Below are positions 1 to 11,600 of a DNA stretch of 64,000 bases, piece after piece (positions within the stretch are counted from its first letter, which is position 1; every line of letters starts with the position of its first letter). Made by a program: the position numbers and the translations under genes. The DNA is from Galaxea fascicularis (taxonomy: Eukaryota; Cnidaria; Anthozoa; Scleractinia; Euphylliidae): positions 35,222,797 to 35,286,796 of the forward strand of contig OX419335.1 in NCBI GenBank assembly GCA_948470475.1. The letters run 5' to 3'. A model generated the notes under the pieces. That model was not told where the DNA came from and did no database searches. It saw only the letters and a list, made by a program, of their open reading frames with translations.

Positions 1-1310
1 GGCCTGGTTTAAATCATACCTGAGTGACAGATCTCATTTTGTGAGCATTCGTGGTGCTCGGTCTGTTACACGTCCGCTGTCGTGCGGAGTACCACAGGGT
101 TCCGTGCTTGGACCGATTTTATATCTGCTGTATACCTCCCCGTTGGGGGATATTGTTGGGCGATACAACATGGCCTTTCATTTCTATGCCGATGATACTC
201 AGTTGTATCTGTCTTTCAATTCTCTCAGTGGGTATGATCAAGCTTATTCTGTCGCTCAGGTTGAATCTTGTGTCAGAGATATCGACCGCTGGATGTTTCT
301 TAATAAACTTAAGTTGAATAGGGACAAGACTGAACAAATACTGCTTGTCATCAGTTTAAAATATCGGCCGCGCCCATCTTTAGATAGTATCCTGGTTGGT
401 GATCATCGTGTAGAGCGGTCTGACAAAGCTAGGAACATTGGCAGTGGCGGATTTTTGTAATAATGTCAGAGAAATCAAATATTATTTCAATATTTGAGGG
501 ATAAGAATAAAAAAAGAAAGAAGGGGGCTCAGAAAAAGGAGGTGGGGGGGGGGGGAAATTCACCCATTTCACCTCCCCTGGATCCGCGCCTGATTGGAGT
601 AGTTTTTTATGAGACCTTGTCACTGGATAAGCACGGCATGTGAGTTCCGTTTGTAAATCTGCTTTATTTCATCTTTGGAAAATTGCGAAGATTAGAATGT
701 ATCTGACTTAACACAAAGACTCTCGTCCATGCTAATGTTACTTGTCGACTGGACAATTGTAACTCGTTGCTCCTCGGGTCGCCTAAGTATACGATTCAGA
801 AGCTTCAGCGCGTTCAAAACTGCGCTGCACGCCTTATAACTGGGCATTCTCGGGCGGCTCACATTCGCCCCGTCCTTAAGGAGCTACACCTGTGGAGCAG
901 CGAATTGCCTTTAAAATATTACTGTTAACTTTTAAAGCTCTCAATAATCTTGCACCTCTGTATCTTAGTCAACTTATAGTCCCATATAGCCCTATAAGAA
1001 ATCTTAGATCAGCTGGCAAACATTTATTAAAAGTTCCGAATGTGCGCCTGAAGTGGAAAGAGCCTTTTCGGTCGCTGCCCCAAAGCTCTGGAATGATATT
1101 CCCTTAGACATTAAATTAAGTCGATTGAAAACTTATCTTTTTAGACTTGCTTTTAATTGATTTTTGTTTTAGTGTTATTGTTCGTTAGATATTTGTATTC
1201 TATTGTAAAGCGATATAGAGCTTTTGTATATACCGCTATAGAAATAAAGTTATAATTATTATAATAAAATTATTATTATTATTATTATCATTATTATTCC
1301 TTACTGTAAG
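1..1310 (+). mobile_element. CR1/L2-like non-LTR retrotransposon, 3' end, decayed
   Basis: The window opens inside the reverse transcriptase. Bases 1-441 read through RT palm motifs, including [11 protein letters not shown] and the catalytic [10 protein letters not shown]. After a 151-bp insertion (442-592) the frame resumes with IGVVF, and then shows the C-terminal landmarks LITGHSRAAHIRPVLKELH, FKILLLTFKALNNLAP and APKLWNDIPLDIKLSRLK, ending in LFRLAFN-stop near 1159. In-frame stops near 645 and 695, a frameshift near 893 and another near 1060 show that it is dead. The tail holds a short hairpin-like segment (about 1205-1245) and ends in a TTA microsatellite (about 1255-1300), as in the Jockey/CR1/L2 group. 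The 5' part lies outside the window. The exact clade is not resolved. Confidence 0.85.
442..592. mobile_element. 151-bp TIR insertion inside the RT frame
   Basis: The insertion is bounded by the direct repeat ATTGG (437-441 and 593-597). Its ends are inverted copies, CAGTGGCGGAT on the left and CAGGCGCGGATCC read inward from the right. Removing the insert and one ATTGG restores the RT frame (NIGVVF). The interior is purine-rich with a G tract. It is a short non-autonomous DNA element; CAG-type ends are common in hAT-like MITEs, but the visible duplication is 5 bp, so the superfamily is left open. Confidence 0.65.
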
Positions 1311-3040
1311 TTTTCCTTTTTTTATACAAACAAATTTTGCATAGTAATTTAAACAGGGCATATAATTAGTTTACTATATCATGCCCTTCTCCATACCCTT
1401 ATTGTAATATATCTAATTCACTGTGATAATGTGGAGGAAATAAATAAATAATAAATAAAAAAAATATTTCCTTTCTAGTCTTTTAAGTTTCTTTGTATAT
1501 GTTTTCCCACGAACGGTAAATGAAACAAAGAAATCTATTATGCTTTGTTTAGTTAGCATTTTTACGAACGTGTTCAGGAAAATCGTTCAGTTCTAGTCAA
1601 CGTGTCATCGTGTGAAGATCAAGAAATAAGGCTAGACGTTAACGCTTGGAAATCCCTTACGCAGACATGGAAGTCAGTCTATAAATTTTTCTTTGTGTAT
1701 GTTACCATTTTATTGCATTTATATCGGTTTAATGTAGTCCAATGTTTGTTTTCCGAAGTTTCCGAAGTTTTTGGACTTAGTCTAATTTTAGTTTTACTCC
1801 GTTATTTACTTCTTAGTTTCCGAAACCGCTTCGCTTTATTACGTTTGGTTTATTGCTCCGCTACACATAGTTTCACTTCCAAGTATTGTTAACGAGCATC
1901 GCTTCGCTTCAATACTGAAACGTAAACGTTAGATTGTAATCAGAAGCGCGTCAAGAAGTTAAGTTCTGTTTTTCTACGTGGGATTAACCAATCGTCCTGA
2001 GTAACGTTCCGCGCTCGCACAATTTAAATCGTTAAACTACAGGATCTTGATCGAGAGTCACTTGTTTCTTCCAGCGTTTCTACTGGGATACGGAGACTGT
2101 GATAAAATTATAAAACGTACAAACGTGCGCGTGAAGTGAATTTTAGACGAACATTTTAGACGAAACCTGATATCTTACGTTCGATTGGCTCCAAAATCAT
2201 TGCAATTAAGGCTCACCTTTTCCGAGATGGTTGACCATTAAATCAATTTCCTTTTTTTTTTTAATTATTGTTCTTAATATTGTTTTTGCTCACCTTACAC
2301 GAGGGAACTCTGTAATCAACAGTCGCACGTGAATTTTAGTGCTGCTTCGTCGCAATCATGACACTTAACGTTTCATTTCTCAGAGACTATACCAACCCCT
2401 CAGAGGTGAGGACGACGTGACAGGTGGTAAACTGTCTTTGCTTTGAATTCAAGATGCGTGCCACATTGATCAATATATGGCATCTTATATCAACAATGAG
2501 CTTAGACAAGTAAACCAGCAATTGAGTTGCCTTGATATTATTGGCATACAGCAGCTACATAATAAATTAAAAAACAGATTGTCAAGATCTGACTAACGTA
2601 TTAAAACCGAACGATTAAGTTTACTACACAAAGATCCCAAACGAAACTCTATCCTCACGATCTGAGGATGGTCGCACTGAGAGCACGGTTGGACGAACAA
2701 GTCATGCTCGGCAAAAATACATTCGCCTAGTTTGGTTACAGTTTTATCCGGCTAAGAAATTCTTCGTAGATTTTATTGTGAATACGCCTCTTTCGTATGT
2801 TGCTACATTATTTAGTTACTAACCAGTTTCCTGAATAATTTAGAGACATTCGTTGATTTAAAAACCTTGCACGTCAAAAAAAGACAACTGCTTATCGTCC
2901 TTGATTGTCCACGTACCCGAAAGCTCAGCCTTAAGGTAAAATACGTTCGGTTAACTCCTTTCCTTGCTTTTTGCGCATTGTTCGAACCGTGGGCGTCTTG
3001 ATGCCTGTTGTGTGTTTAACGTTTACGATCATAATTTCAG
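1311..3040. other. Intergenic, no gene recognised
   Basis: This is AT-rich sequence between the retrotransposon tail and the GPCR exon. I see no conserved coding region. The open frame at 1602-1892 has no ATG start and no family resemblance. The AATTTCAG at 3033-3040 is a good 3' splice site, so part of the region may be a 5' intron or promoter of the receptor gene. Confidence 0.4.
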
Positions 3041-3059
3041 GTTTTGCGCATCAGTTTCA

Positions 3060-4139
3060 ATGATGAACAATTCAACTTCCGTGTCTAACAGCAATGGCCC
3101 ACAACTGAAGTTACCTGTCGAGTTTTCCATCTTCCGACTCAGCCTTCAAATTGCCATTGCAGTGGTCGGTGTGGTTGGGAATCTCGCTGTCATCGCCAAG
3201 ATCATCAGGGGAACGAACGCTTTCTCTGTTATGACCCCGTACCTTCTAAGCCTCGCGTTCGCTGATCTTGGGATTTTGATAGTCAACTACCCCACAGCAA
3301 TCTTGCAGATTGAGTTTTCAAACAAATGGAGCTTGGGCGAGGTGGTTTGTTTGTATGTCGTTCCCTTCTCGGAAACATTCTTCGGAGCGAGTGTCTGGTC
3401 CATCACTGCAATTGCCGCTGAACGATACGTGAAAGTCGCCTGGAGGTTCACAGTGCCGATAGGAGGAAGACGGGCTTCGAAACGAATTCTGCTGATCGTG
3501 ATCTCTATCTGGGTGATATCGTTCCTCATGCAAGGCTTGCCCGCTTACCTGCACTTCAAATACGATGCTGGACAATGCTACATCCATTATCCTCCTTCTC
3601 TTCATCGCACTTTATTCACAATCAACGTCATATTGATGTACGTCCTCCCGCTGGGTATTATAGCCTTCAGCTACCAGAGGATTGGAAAACTTGTGAACGA
3701 GAGAGCAGTGAAACTCAGAGACCAAACGCCGAATCCTTCCCTTGACTCGTCACGTTCAACAATGAAGATCAACGCAGAGGCCATATTGAAACAAACCAGG
3801 AAAACTCAACGGGTTCTGAAGCCGCTGGTGATTGTGTTCGCTGTAACAATGCTCCCGTACCAAATATTTATGCTAACCTTCGTTTACTGGGAAGCCTTTT
3901 ATAAACAGAGCTACTTTAACATTCTGTTGGTAGTCATGAGCATATCGATTGCAACCAATTCAGCTGCAGATCCGCTGGTTTACTGCGTAATCAACAAGCA
4001 ATTTCGCCAAGAAATTAAAGCTGCGTTAAATCTTTGTTCCAGAGGAACGTGTCTAAAAACTCCGCAGTCCAAACCAGCCGGTGAAAAGACCATAACGGAC
4101 ACAACGCTCCTACAAACAGAAACTGAAACAGCGGTGTAA
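3060..4139 (+). CDS. Class A (rhodopsin-like) GPCR, neuropeptide-receptor-like
   Basis: This is a 359-residue seven-helix receptor at the plasma membrane that should couple an extracellular ligand, probably a peptide or small amine, to G proteins. The N-terminus carries the N-glycosylation sequon NNST. Approximate helices are TM1 28-50, TM2 59-81, TM3 95-120, TM4 142-164, TM5 184-206, TM6 252-275 and TM7 286-309. Landmarks are GN (40-41), LAFAD with Asp69, Cys97 and Cys173 for the disulphide, ERY (121-123) in place of DRY, LPYQ (265-268) without the usual CWxP, and DPLVY (304-308) in place of NPxxY. Cys326 and Cys331 after helix 8 could be palmitoylated. I chose ATG 3060 (a second ATG follows at 3063) because the upstream open frame crosses a 3' splice site at 3033-3040. 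The coding region is in one exon, as is common for cnidarian receptors. The ligand cannot be assigned. Confidence 0.9.
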   Translation: MMNNSTSVSNSNGPQLKLPVEFSIFRLSLQIAIAVVGVVGNLAVIAKIIRGTNAFSVMTPYLLSLAFADLGILIVNYPTAILQIEFSNKWSLGEVVCLYVVPFSETFFGASVWSITAIAAERYVKVAWRFTVPIGGRRASKRILLIVISIWVISFLMQGLPAYLHFKYDAGQCYIHYPPSLHRTLFTINVILMYVLPLGIIAFSYQRIGKLVNERAVKLRDQTPNPSLDSSRSTMKINAEAILKQTRKTQRVLKPLVIVFAVTMLPYQIFMLTFVYWEAFYKQSYFNILLVVMSISIATNSAADPLVYCVINKQFRQEIKAALNLCSRGTCLKTPQSKPAGEKTITDTTLLQTETETAV

Positions 4140-4586
4140 AAATTTTAAAGGCGCGGCACCGGAAAAAGGTTCCTATAGAAGCTTGTATCCATTTAGCCCA
4201 GACAAATTAAAAGGAAGGGGTGTTAAGAATAGCAAACCCAAGGCCGAACAGACAGGTGTTTCATGGTAGCGAAACTCGGTTGTAATACTAGTTTGTCAAC
4301 GTAAGCAGCAGTGTGGAGCTAAAAGACGCAGGTCTTTTCAGTAGGTGTTTTCAGTACATCTTTGCAGGAGAGCTTAAGCCGTTTATATTTTCAAGTGATT
4401 CAAAATACTACCTTAGAAGGGGCGCCACGAACGCGTACGGGTTGCTATGTAAACGGTGTGTTCCGGAAATCGGGATGGAAATAATGAAAAAGTATCTGAT
4501 GAGTCTCTTGGCCGAGACGAAACGATGCGTCATACCAGCCACGAAATTTAAATTCTTCACAAGTACTCGACAATTTTATTGGAAAT

Positions 4587-4592
4587 AATAAA
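4587..4592 (+). promoter_or_regulatory. Possible polyadenylation signal of the GPCR gene
   Basis: There is an AATAAA about 450 bp after the GPCR stop codon. The intervening sequence shows no credible coding region and would be the 3' UTR. It is supported only by motif and position. Confidence 0.4.
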
Positions 4593-4599
4593 GTTGAAA

Positions 4600-6355
4600 G
4601 GTTACAATTTTTAAAGCGTTGCCTATAAATGCATTAAACGTTTAAAGCACTTTGTTTGCAAAACGCGACTGAGAAAATATCTGTGAATGTAGGCTTGTCG
4701 ATGTTTATTTGTGAAAACAAACAGATGCTGTTGTACGAGTCATTAACTTTTGTTCACTTAAAAACGCTTAATTCAAGGTAGCTTTCATTTATCGTCCAAA
4801 GTGGCTCATCTTATAGGAGCAAATGGAAGGATTGGACTCAGCTATAGATGTGTAGTGTGGGATAAGTTTCCACAGTTTCCATCTTGATACACTGTCTCGC
4901 GGTAAAAGTATTTACGTTTTCATCAAGATTTCAATGTTGAATTACCCATTCAAAACAAATTGGATTAAAATCACTCTTTGCATGTAGGTGGTCTAAAAAT
5001 AATTTAAAGGAAATTTGGAATAAACTAATAACCTACATAGTGTGGATAATTTTTTTTTAAATTACAACCGTAATTATAATCAAAGTCCATATATTGATAA
5101 TGTTGAGATTGTCGCGAAGCCAAATCATCCCAAGGTGAGGTTCAAAATTGCCTAGTTCGTCATATATCGTTTTGCTGTCTGTATCGATCGACTCGGAAAT
5201 TGAAGTTGAAAAGGATTCGACAGCAAACTTTAAAGCTATTTTTATATAACATCTCAGCCTTGAAAAGCCACGTCAGCATATTTTTGTTTTTGGATGAAAA
5301 ATTTAGCCTTGAGCGCTGTGACATTGTCAAAGGAGTCCAATATTTGCCTCAGCGTTGGCGGTTAATTTCTCGCAATATTAATATTCCATCTTCAACATGA
5401 ATGAGTTATAGTTTTGCGTCAACATACAAACGCCTTCCCTCGCTCCCATCCCAGAATTCGAATCAGTCGATAAAAGGATGCGTTTCTAAATGCACTTCCT
5501 TTAGAAACTTATTCTGACTTTTAAATTTTACCAAAAAACTCATCAGTGGATATAAATCCAGAGGATGTTTGATATCCGTCTGACAAAAGAGAAAAATGGA
5601 AAACCATCGAAATGTCAAAATTATATTTAAAGCGACCTTCTGGCAATTACAGTGCAACTAATCCAACCAAGGCCACCCAAGAATTTTTTTTACAAATTGG
5701 CCAATAATGTTCGAGTGATGAAACAACAGAATAACCGCAACTTGAATTTTGTTGTGCTTCAATAGTGGTTAACTTTGTTATTCATAATTAATTTTGTGAA
5801 AATCCACTGTTCCGATGTAAGATTCTCATTGGCTAGTTTGCAGAAAATTTTCCTGGGTGGCCTTGGCTGAAGTAGTCGCACTGTAAAAGTGAAACATTTT
5901 GACACGAAGAGAACTCTGTTAAAGCTTGCAAATTAAAATTCATAAAGTCAACATAAGTCCCCTTTATTATTAATAAAATTTATATTGAGGTTGGATTGTC
6001 AGTACAGATTATCAGTTCAATGTCACTGTATGATTTAATATCGTTTTCTATGGAAAACGTTTAATGCACCTTTTCATAAAGAAATTTTTGGCTTAGTAAA
6101 ACCGCACACTGAATATTGTCCTCAAGGAACACTGAAACTGTCCTCCAGTTCAACAATTTTTAAATAATTTGCCCTCTTGCATTCGCTTCTACTGGAAAAA
6201 GCCATAAAAACCTAGACTAAAGGAATTAAAGAAAGAGTAAAAACTTCAATTGAAATTATGTGAAACCCATTGAGGTGGTGTTTAAACTTAGTATTGTTTA
6301 GTCTGGGATAAAGAACAAAAAACGTCGAACGTGATGTTTGTTGGTGAAAACATTA
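4600..6355. other. Intergenic, nothing recognised
   Basis: AT-rich sequence downstream of the GPCR gene. No conserved frame, RNA gene or clear transposon end was found; the open frames at 5200-5400 and 5463-5657 have no family signal. Confidence 0.4.
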
Positions 6356-6620
6356 AAGTGCACCTAACCCCAAAATATTTTTTCACTTGAATAAATGTTT
6401 GCACCTGTCCGAAACAAATTGCGCCGTTTTGCGCCTACTTCAACCAAATATTGACTTTTTATAGGCTGTAGAAGTTACGAAATCTAGCCATCATCTGTCT
6501 TACGACCGAGCTTGAGAGGGGCATGGGTCTATTCCTTACTTGACGTCACAAACTGATTTGCATTGCATTAAGTCTTTGCAAAAATGCATGCAAATCAGTT
6601 TGTGACGTCAATGGTAACGC
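6356..6620 (+). repeat. Dispersed repeat copy 1 with CRE/octamer palindrome
   Basis: This matches 10570-10793 in the opposite orientation. Shared landmarks are CCTAACCCCAAAATATTTTT, CTTTTTATAGGCT, TTACGAAA, TGACGTCACAA and TGCAAATCAGTT. At its right end, 6540-6611 forms a near-perfect inverted repeat with two 24-nt arms. Each arm carries a TGACGTCA (CRE-type) box and an ATGCAAAT/ATTTGCAT octamer. It is a MITE or SINE-like family with unknown ends. Confidence 0.65.
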
Positions 6621-8669
6621 AATGGTACAAAAGAGAAGTCTGTGCACAGGCTAGCAGTTGATAAATGGCACACCATTTCAAATTCCAAGAGTAATACATG
6701 TGTGATTTGTGAAAGAAAATAAAGAACCTCCTACAGCCTTAGCTCTGAAGCCAAATAACATGACTACTTTGAGTATTTTGTTTTTAATTGTCATCTCATC
6801 ATTTAACTACAGCTCTAACAAGTAACATTTGTAAGGATTACGTCGTTCGGTAGGCTTTTAATTTGCATTACAACCAAATATTCTTAAGTTAAATCACGCC
6901 ATCTTTACCACCAAACAATCCTGTAAACCAAAGCATCCTGTAGCTTATTTGATAAAAACTATCGTAATTTGTCAGTATTGTGTACACAGCGGAGTTGAAG
7001 TCTGGGGATAAAAGGGAAAACTGAACACCAAAGTTTATCTCGCCTGTCAACTGAAACTTTGTATTTTACGCCCATTTCAAGATGGCGGACATCTGCATTA
7101 AGAAAGTAAACAATGAAAGAAAATAGACAAAAAGCCATAAGCGGACTAAACGAGCTCTTAGCGTTACTTGTCCTTTTGATAGAGTGCAAACTGGAACATC
7201 TGTCGTGTTGTTGTTTTTTTTTTTATTCTTCCGGGTCCGTTGTTCTAAAGCTGATAAACGCTGTAATCCACTATTAAAAAGTTAATCGAGGTTCTGTCTT
7301 CCTTGATGAAATGTTCTTTCTGGGATTCAAACTACAAAGTCTGATTTGGCCCTACTGGACAAAAATCGTCTGAAGAATTCGGCAAAAACTTCATGCTAGC
7401 CCACATTTAGAGCACATATAAAAGAAGACAATAAAGTACATTTACAGGACAATAGATCAGGACAATAGAGGAATACGGATTTACATATTTGGCTTACCAT
7501 GACATTCTTGCCAAAAATTCTGTAACGAAGCAATTACACTGGAATCGAAGTTCGCACTGATCCCGAGTTAACTTAATCGTGTTATGAAAATTGAGCTCTG
7601 AATGTACATCTTGAGCTATGGAAATCATAATGCAGCCCAACCTCCAACATCTCAGAAACCACAAACCCGCCCCTGCACTGCCAGACAAACGAGTCCGGAG
7701 CACGCAAAGCCACATAGCTTAACGGTATCACCAAAAACTGTTGTGTCTGCAATCTTGAAGAGGGCATCTAAAAAGACATAACAAAAACAACTAAATTTTC
7801 CGTTTCTGTCAGTTACCAACAAGTGCATTTGTGCAGCTTTTTGACAATTAAAACTAGCAAGATTAGGGAGAAAGTGGACAACATGCTGATCGACATTCTA
7901 CTGATATAAAAAATTAATTATTAAAAGCAGTATTTTTAATGTTTTTCAACTGCAAATTTCTGCAACAATTTTGATTCAATAAAGAACTTCCAGCTCCTCC
8001 GCTTTGCCTCGCCCCGCTATGTATGCGTACTAACTAAACGTACCAGTAACCTGAGCTTATTCCTCGCGTTGCGCGTAACACGTTTCGCCCACCAAAAGCA
8101 TGTAACCTTTGTGACTGTATGGAAAAAGCTTTACAATCACAGGTTTACGCCAAATTTAAAGAGAACTAATCTTTGAGCGAAGGAATATAAAATACCAATC
8201 CACTATCATCTCAAAAAACAGAAATTGTGCCTCCAATATTTTACAAATTGAAAATGGCGAGAATTATTCATTCGTTTCCCTTTTTACGTCCGAATAACTC
8301 CAGGGGATTCTCCACAATGGCGGCTAGACGCAATAACTAATGCTACCATGTATTAATATCTGCCGCTCTGATAAACGAAGAAAAAAAATCAAAACCATTG
8401 ACTTATTCTGAGCAAGACTTTAGAAACAAATCGCAAGTACTCGCAAAAATTTAAGTCCATCCGGTTTGCTAAAACACCGTCATTAAATCTTGATTTTCAT
8501 TTTGGAATCCAGTCCTGTGGAGCTTGGAAGCGCTTCAAAGGCCTCGGCTTCAAGGCGCAGAGCATGCGTCGATCACGAGGGTCAAAATGAGCTGACCCAT
8601 TTCCTGAGCCTGCTCTTCCTATGTACAGCTGGCCAAATAACTCTTCCTGCTGTACTATATGTTCTAATT
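6621..8669. other. Intergenic, 3' flank of BAG6
   Basis: No gene was recognised between repeat copy 1 and the BAG6 stop codon. Part of it should be BAG6 3' UTR on the minus strand, but I see no close minus-strand AATAAA. The short minus frames at 7494-7767 have no family resemblance. Confidence 0.4.
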
Positions 8670-11600
8670 TCACGGAGTATCCTTGTCAAAATAGTCCCTT
8701 GTCTGAGGGAACCTATCAGGCCGGTAGTCACTGTCCTTCTCCAGCCTCGTCTTTACTTCTTTTTTAACTTCTCTACGGTAGGCGCCATGCAATCTACGAT
8801 TTTCCCTTGCGGCTTTAGACAGATCTGAAAGGGAAACATGCAAACACAAAACGTTGTCAAACGGTTTAATTTTGGCCGCGCAACGCAAGGATAGTTCCGT
8901 TTGGAGCGCCATCCATAGGCTTACTGTCAACTACATCAACAGTACCTTCACCTTGAGCTTTATTTACAACACTTTCTATTGGTAAGAAAGGCCGCCCAGA
9001 CGAGTTCGCCCGCCCGTGCAAAAAACACCAATTTGACGAACTTATTACATCTCAGTCCTGAAGCTCTTCCAGACCTATATTTTCATTGGTACCTATGACC
9101 TGTAGCTTCTTTTGTTATTAGGGCTGGGGTATTGTTTGTGCTACGTCATCTATTGTTTCGTTCTCCAATCACAGACCTCGTCTGGAAAGCAATTTTCTCC
9201 TACCATTATAGATCACATTAACTTAACCGATGGTTAGCGCTATGCTTCGAACCACTCGGCCCAGACCAGTACAGCCGGTGATCACGTCGGTTAGCACGAC
9301 AGAGTCAGAACTATTGAGGTTTATTACTATGACAGCCCTCGACTGACTCACCTTCCATACTTGTAAGAGGCGTAGCACCCGAAGCTGTGACCGCTTGTTT
9401 TAGTGCGTCTCCAATGCTTTCCTCGCTTGGAGAAATACCACGTTGGTCTACCATCTCAACACAACAGCAAAATATTTTTAAGTCAACTAAAGGAAAGTTC
9501 CTCATAAGACGGATGGCATCTTCCGCAACACAACAACAAATTTATACGTTAGGCAAGGGTCGCTGGCCTAACGCTTTAAAAGTAAGAAAATTATGTATTC
9601 GCATTGGATAAGTGAGAAGGCAACTCAACATTTCTGAAATGTTTTCCGAGTATACCCGTGAAAGTAAGGAAAAGTTACATCACTCAGTTTTATGTGGTGA
9701 AATGCATCAATTATTTCGTCAAAACTGATGATAATCATGATGAGGATGAGGATGGCGACGACGATGATGATGACAACTTCTTTGCTTACACTAAGGAAAA
9801 TGCATGAGGGAATAATCGTGTACTCCAAACTAAACACACGCAACTCGCATGGCCGTCTGGGTACGTTTCGTATAGGAACATACCTTGCGTCTCTTGGGTG
9901 GATGTCCGTTGATGTAAGCATCACTGAAAGGTGTTTGAGGAGGCATTCTTCTCTGTCGCACAATATCGGTTGTAATAACAGGGATCCACTCCTAGAAAAG
10001 ATGCGGAATATTAGTTGTCTTTTTTTACTCTTCTTATCAGATACGAATTACGAGTAAGGTCACAAAAAACGAACACGAATCCGTCTGTCTATCCAAATGT
10101 AGATCTCCCAAGTTGTGCAACTCTGTTTGGGTTTTGAACGCAAATTCAGAGTGCTGATTTTCTCCCGACTGAATCATGGAGCTTTTTAGTCAATAGAATC
10201 TGTTTGTCCTATTATGACTACTACCTTACTGGAAGTTCGAAGTAATTTTAATAACAATTTGCCATACTGATTTAATTACCACACAGCCAGGTTTTACAAT
10301 ACCATTGTAATTTCATGGTAGTCCTTTAGAAGCCTCTTTGTGAAGTGTCAATAAAATTTGTAACGCAGTGTAACCACAAACCTCTGGCATGATAGATTTC
10401 CAATCATCCTCCCCTTGATCTTCCTCCATACCCACCTCCTCCTCAGGGCATTCTGGTTGAAGTCTGTCTGAATCAGCACCTGCTGTAACAGATCCGGGGG
10501 GAGTGGTAAAATTCTCCGAATCATCAGACCCATGACTATCCATTTCTTCGTCGACAACCTGATGAATACATGTCAGGGGTGTTAGAAGGAACTGATTTGC
10601 ATTGCACGAACTCTTTGTGATCATGCACACAACGAAGATTGTGACGTCAAACAAATAACGCTGAGTTTTTCGTAAGTTTTGAAGCCTATAAAAAGGCAGG
10701 ATTTAGTACAACTAAAAAGGCCGCAATGCGTTTCGATTAGGTGAAGAAAATTTATTTTAACGAAAAAAATATTTTGGGGTTAGAAGCACTTTACTAAGCC
10801 AGGAGCACCCAACAGCCGTACAACAACACGTAACAACAACGACCGCAACAGAAAGGACATATTCCTTACCTCATCTGTCTCAGCTTTGTTAGCAGCAGCA
10901 GCAGTTTCCGCAGGGGGAGGTTGTGGAGGACGTTCTTGTTTACAGGGGGGAGGGGGTGGTTCAGCGCGTATCATAAACCGCTGCAGACGTGGTCTACAGT
11001 AAGCCCTGCTGTAATACATCTGCCGAATGTTTCTGAGTAACATATGAAGAAGCATCTCCCTGGATGGATCATCCATGTCTCCTGTCAAAGTTGCTTGAGG
11101 CTGTGAATTGTGCAAAAGATTGAGCCTTTCATCTCTTAGAGGAGAATTTTCTAGGTAAAATTCATACGATTTTCTAAGTTTTCCAAATACTCTGACAACA
11201 TGGTGAACTGTGACCAGTGCGGCTTGAAATTCCTTGTTTAAATTTCCATGAAACAAGAAATGTATTATGAAAATTGTACAGTTCTCACTAACCGGTTTAC
11301 ATTCTTTACGAGAACCAAAGGAGTAGCTCGCCAGATGTTATTATAACTAATTGCTTGATTTAACTCACGTGACAAGGCGGCCATGTTGGTGGTCAAAACA
11401 ATAAGCCAGTTCGGTGTTTCAAAAAACACGCGCGCGCGTTGGGATAAAAGGAAGCATATAATTTTGTTCTTTTGTCATGCAAAATACTTGCACGAATTTG
11501 CATTAAAAAAACTTTTGTATTTTTAAGATATGCTTGATTTTATCCCGACGCGCGCAAGTGTTTTTTGAAACTCCGAACTGGCTTATACAATTTTATTTTG

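Noticed and set aside
429..623. Minus-strand 64-residue frame with a poly-Pro run
   Set aside because: It spans the small MITE insertion and its G tract; no family resemblance.
1602..1892. Plus-strand 96-residue hydrophobic frame
   Set aside because: No ATG start, no splice context, no recognisable family; probably chance in AT-rich DNA.
4313..4588. 91-residue plus-strand frame downstream of the GPCR
   Set aside because: No conserved motif and a non-ATG start; more likely 3' UTR.
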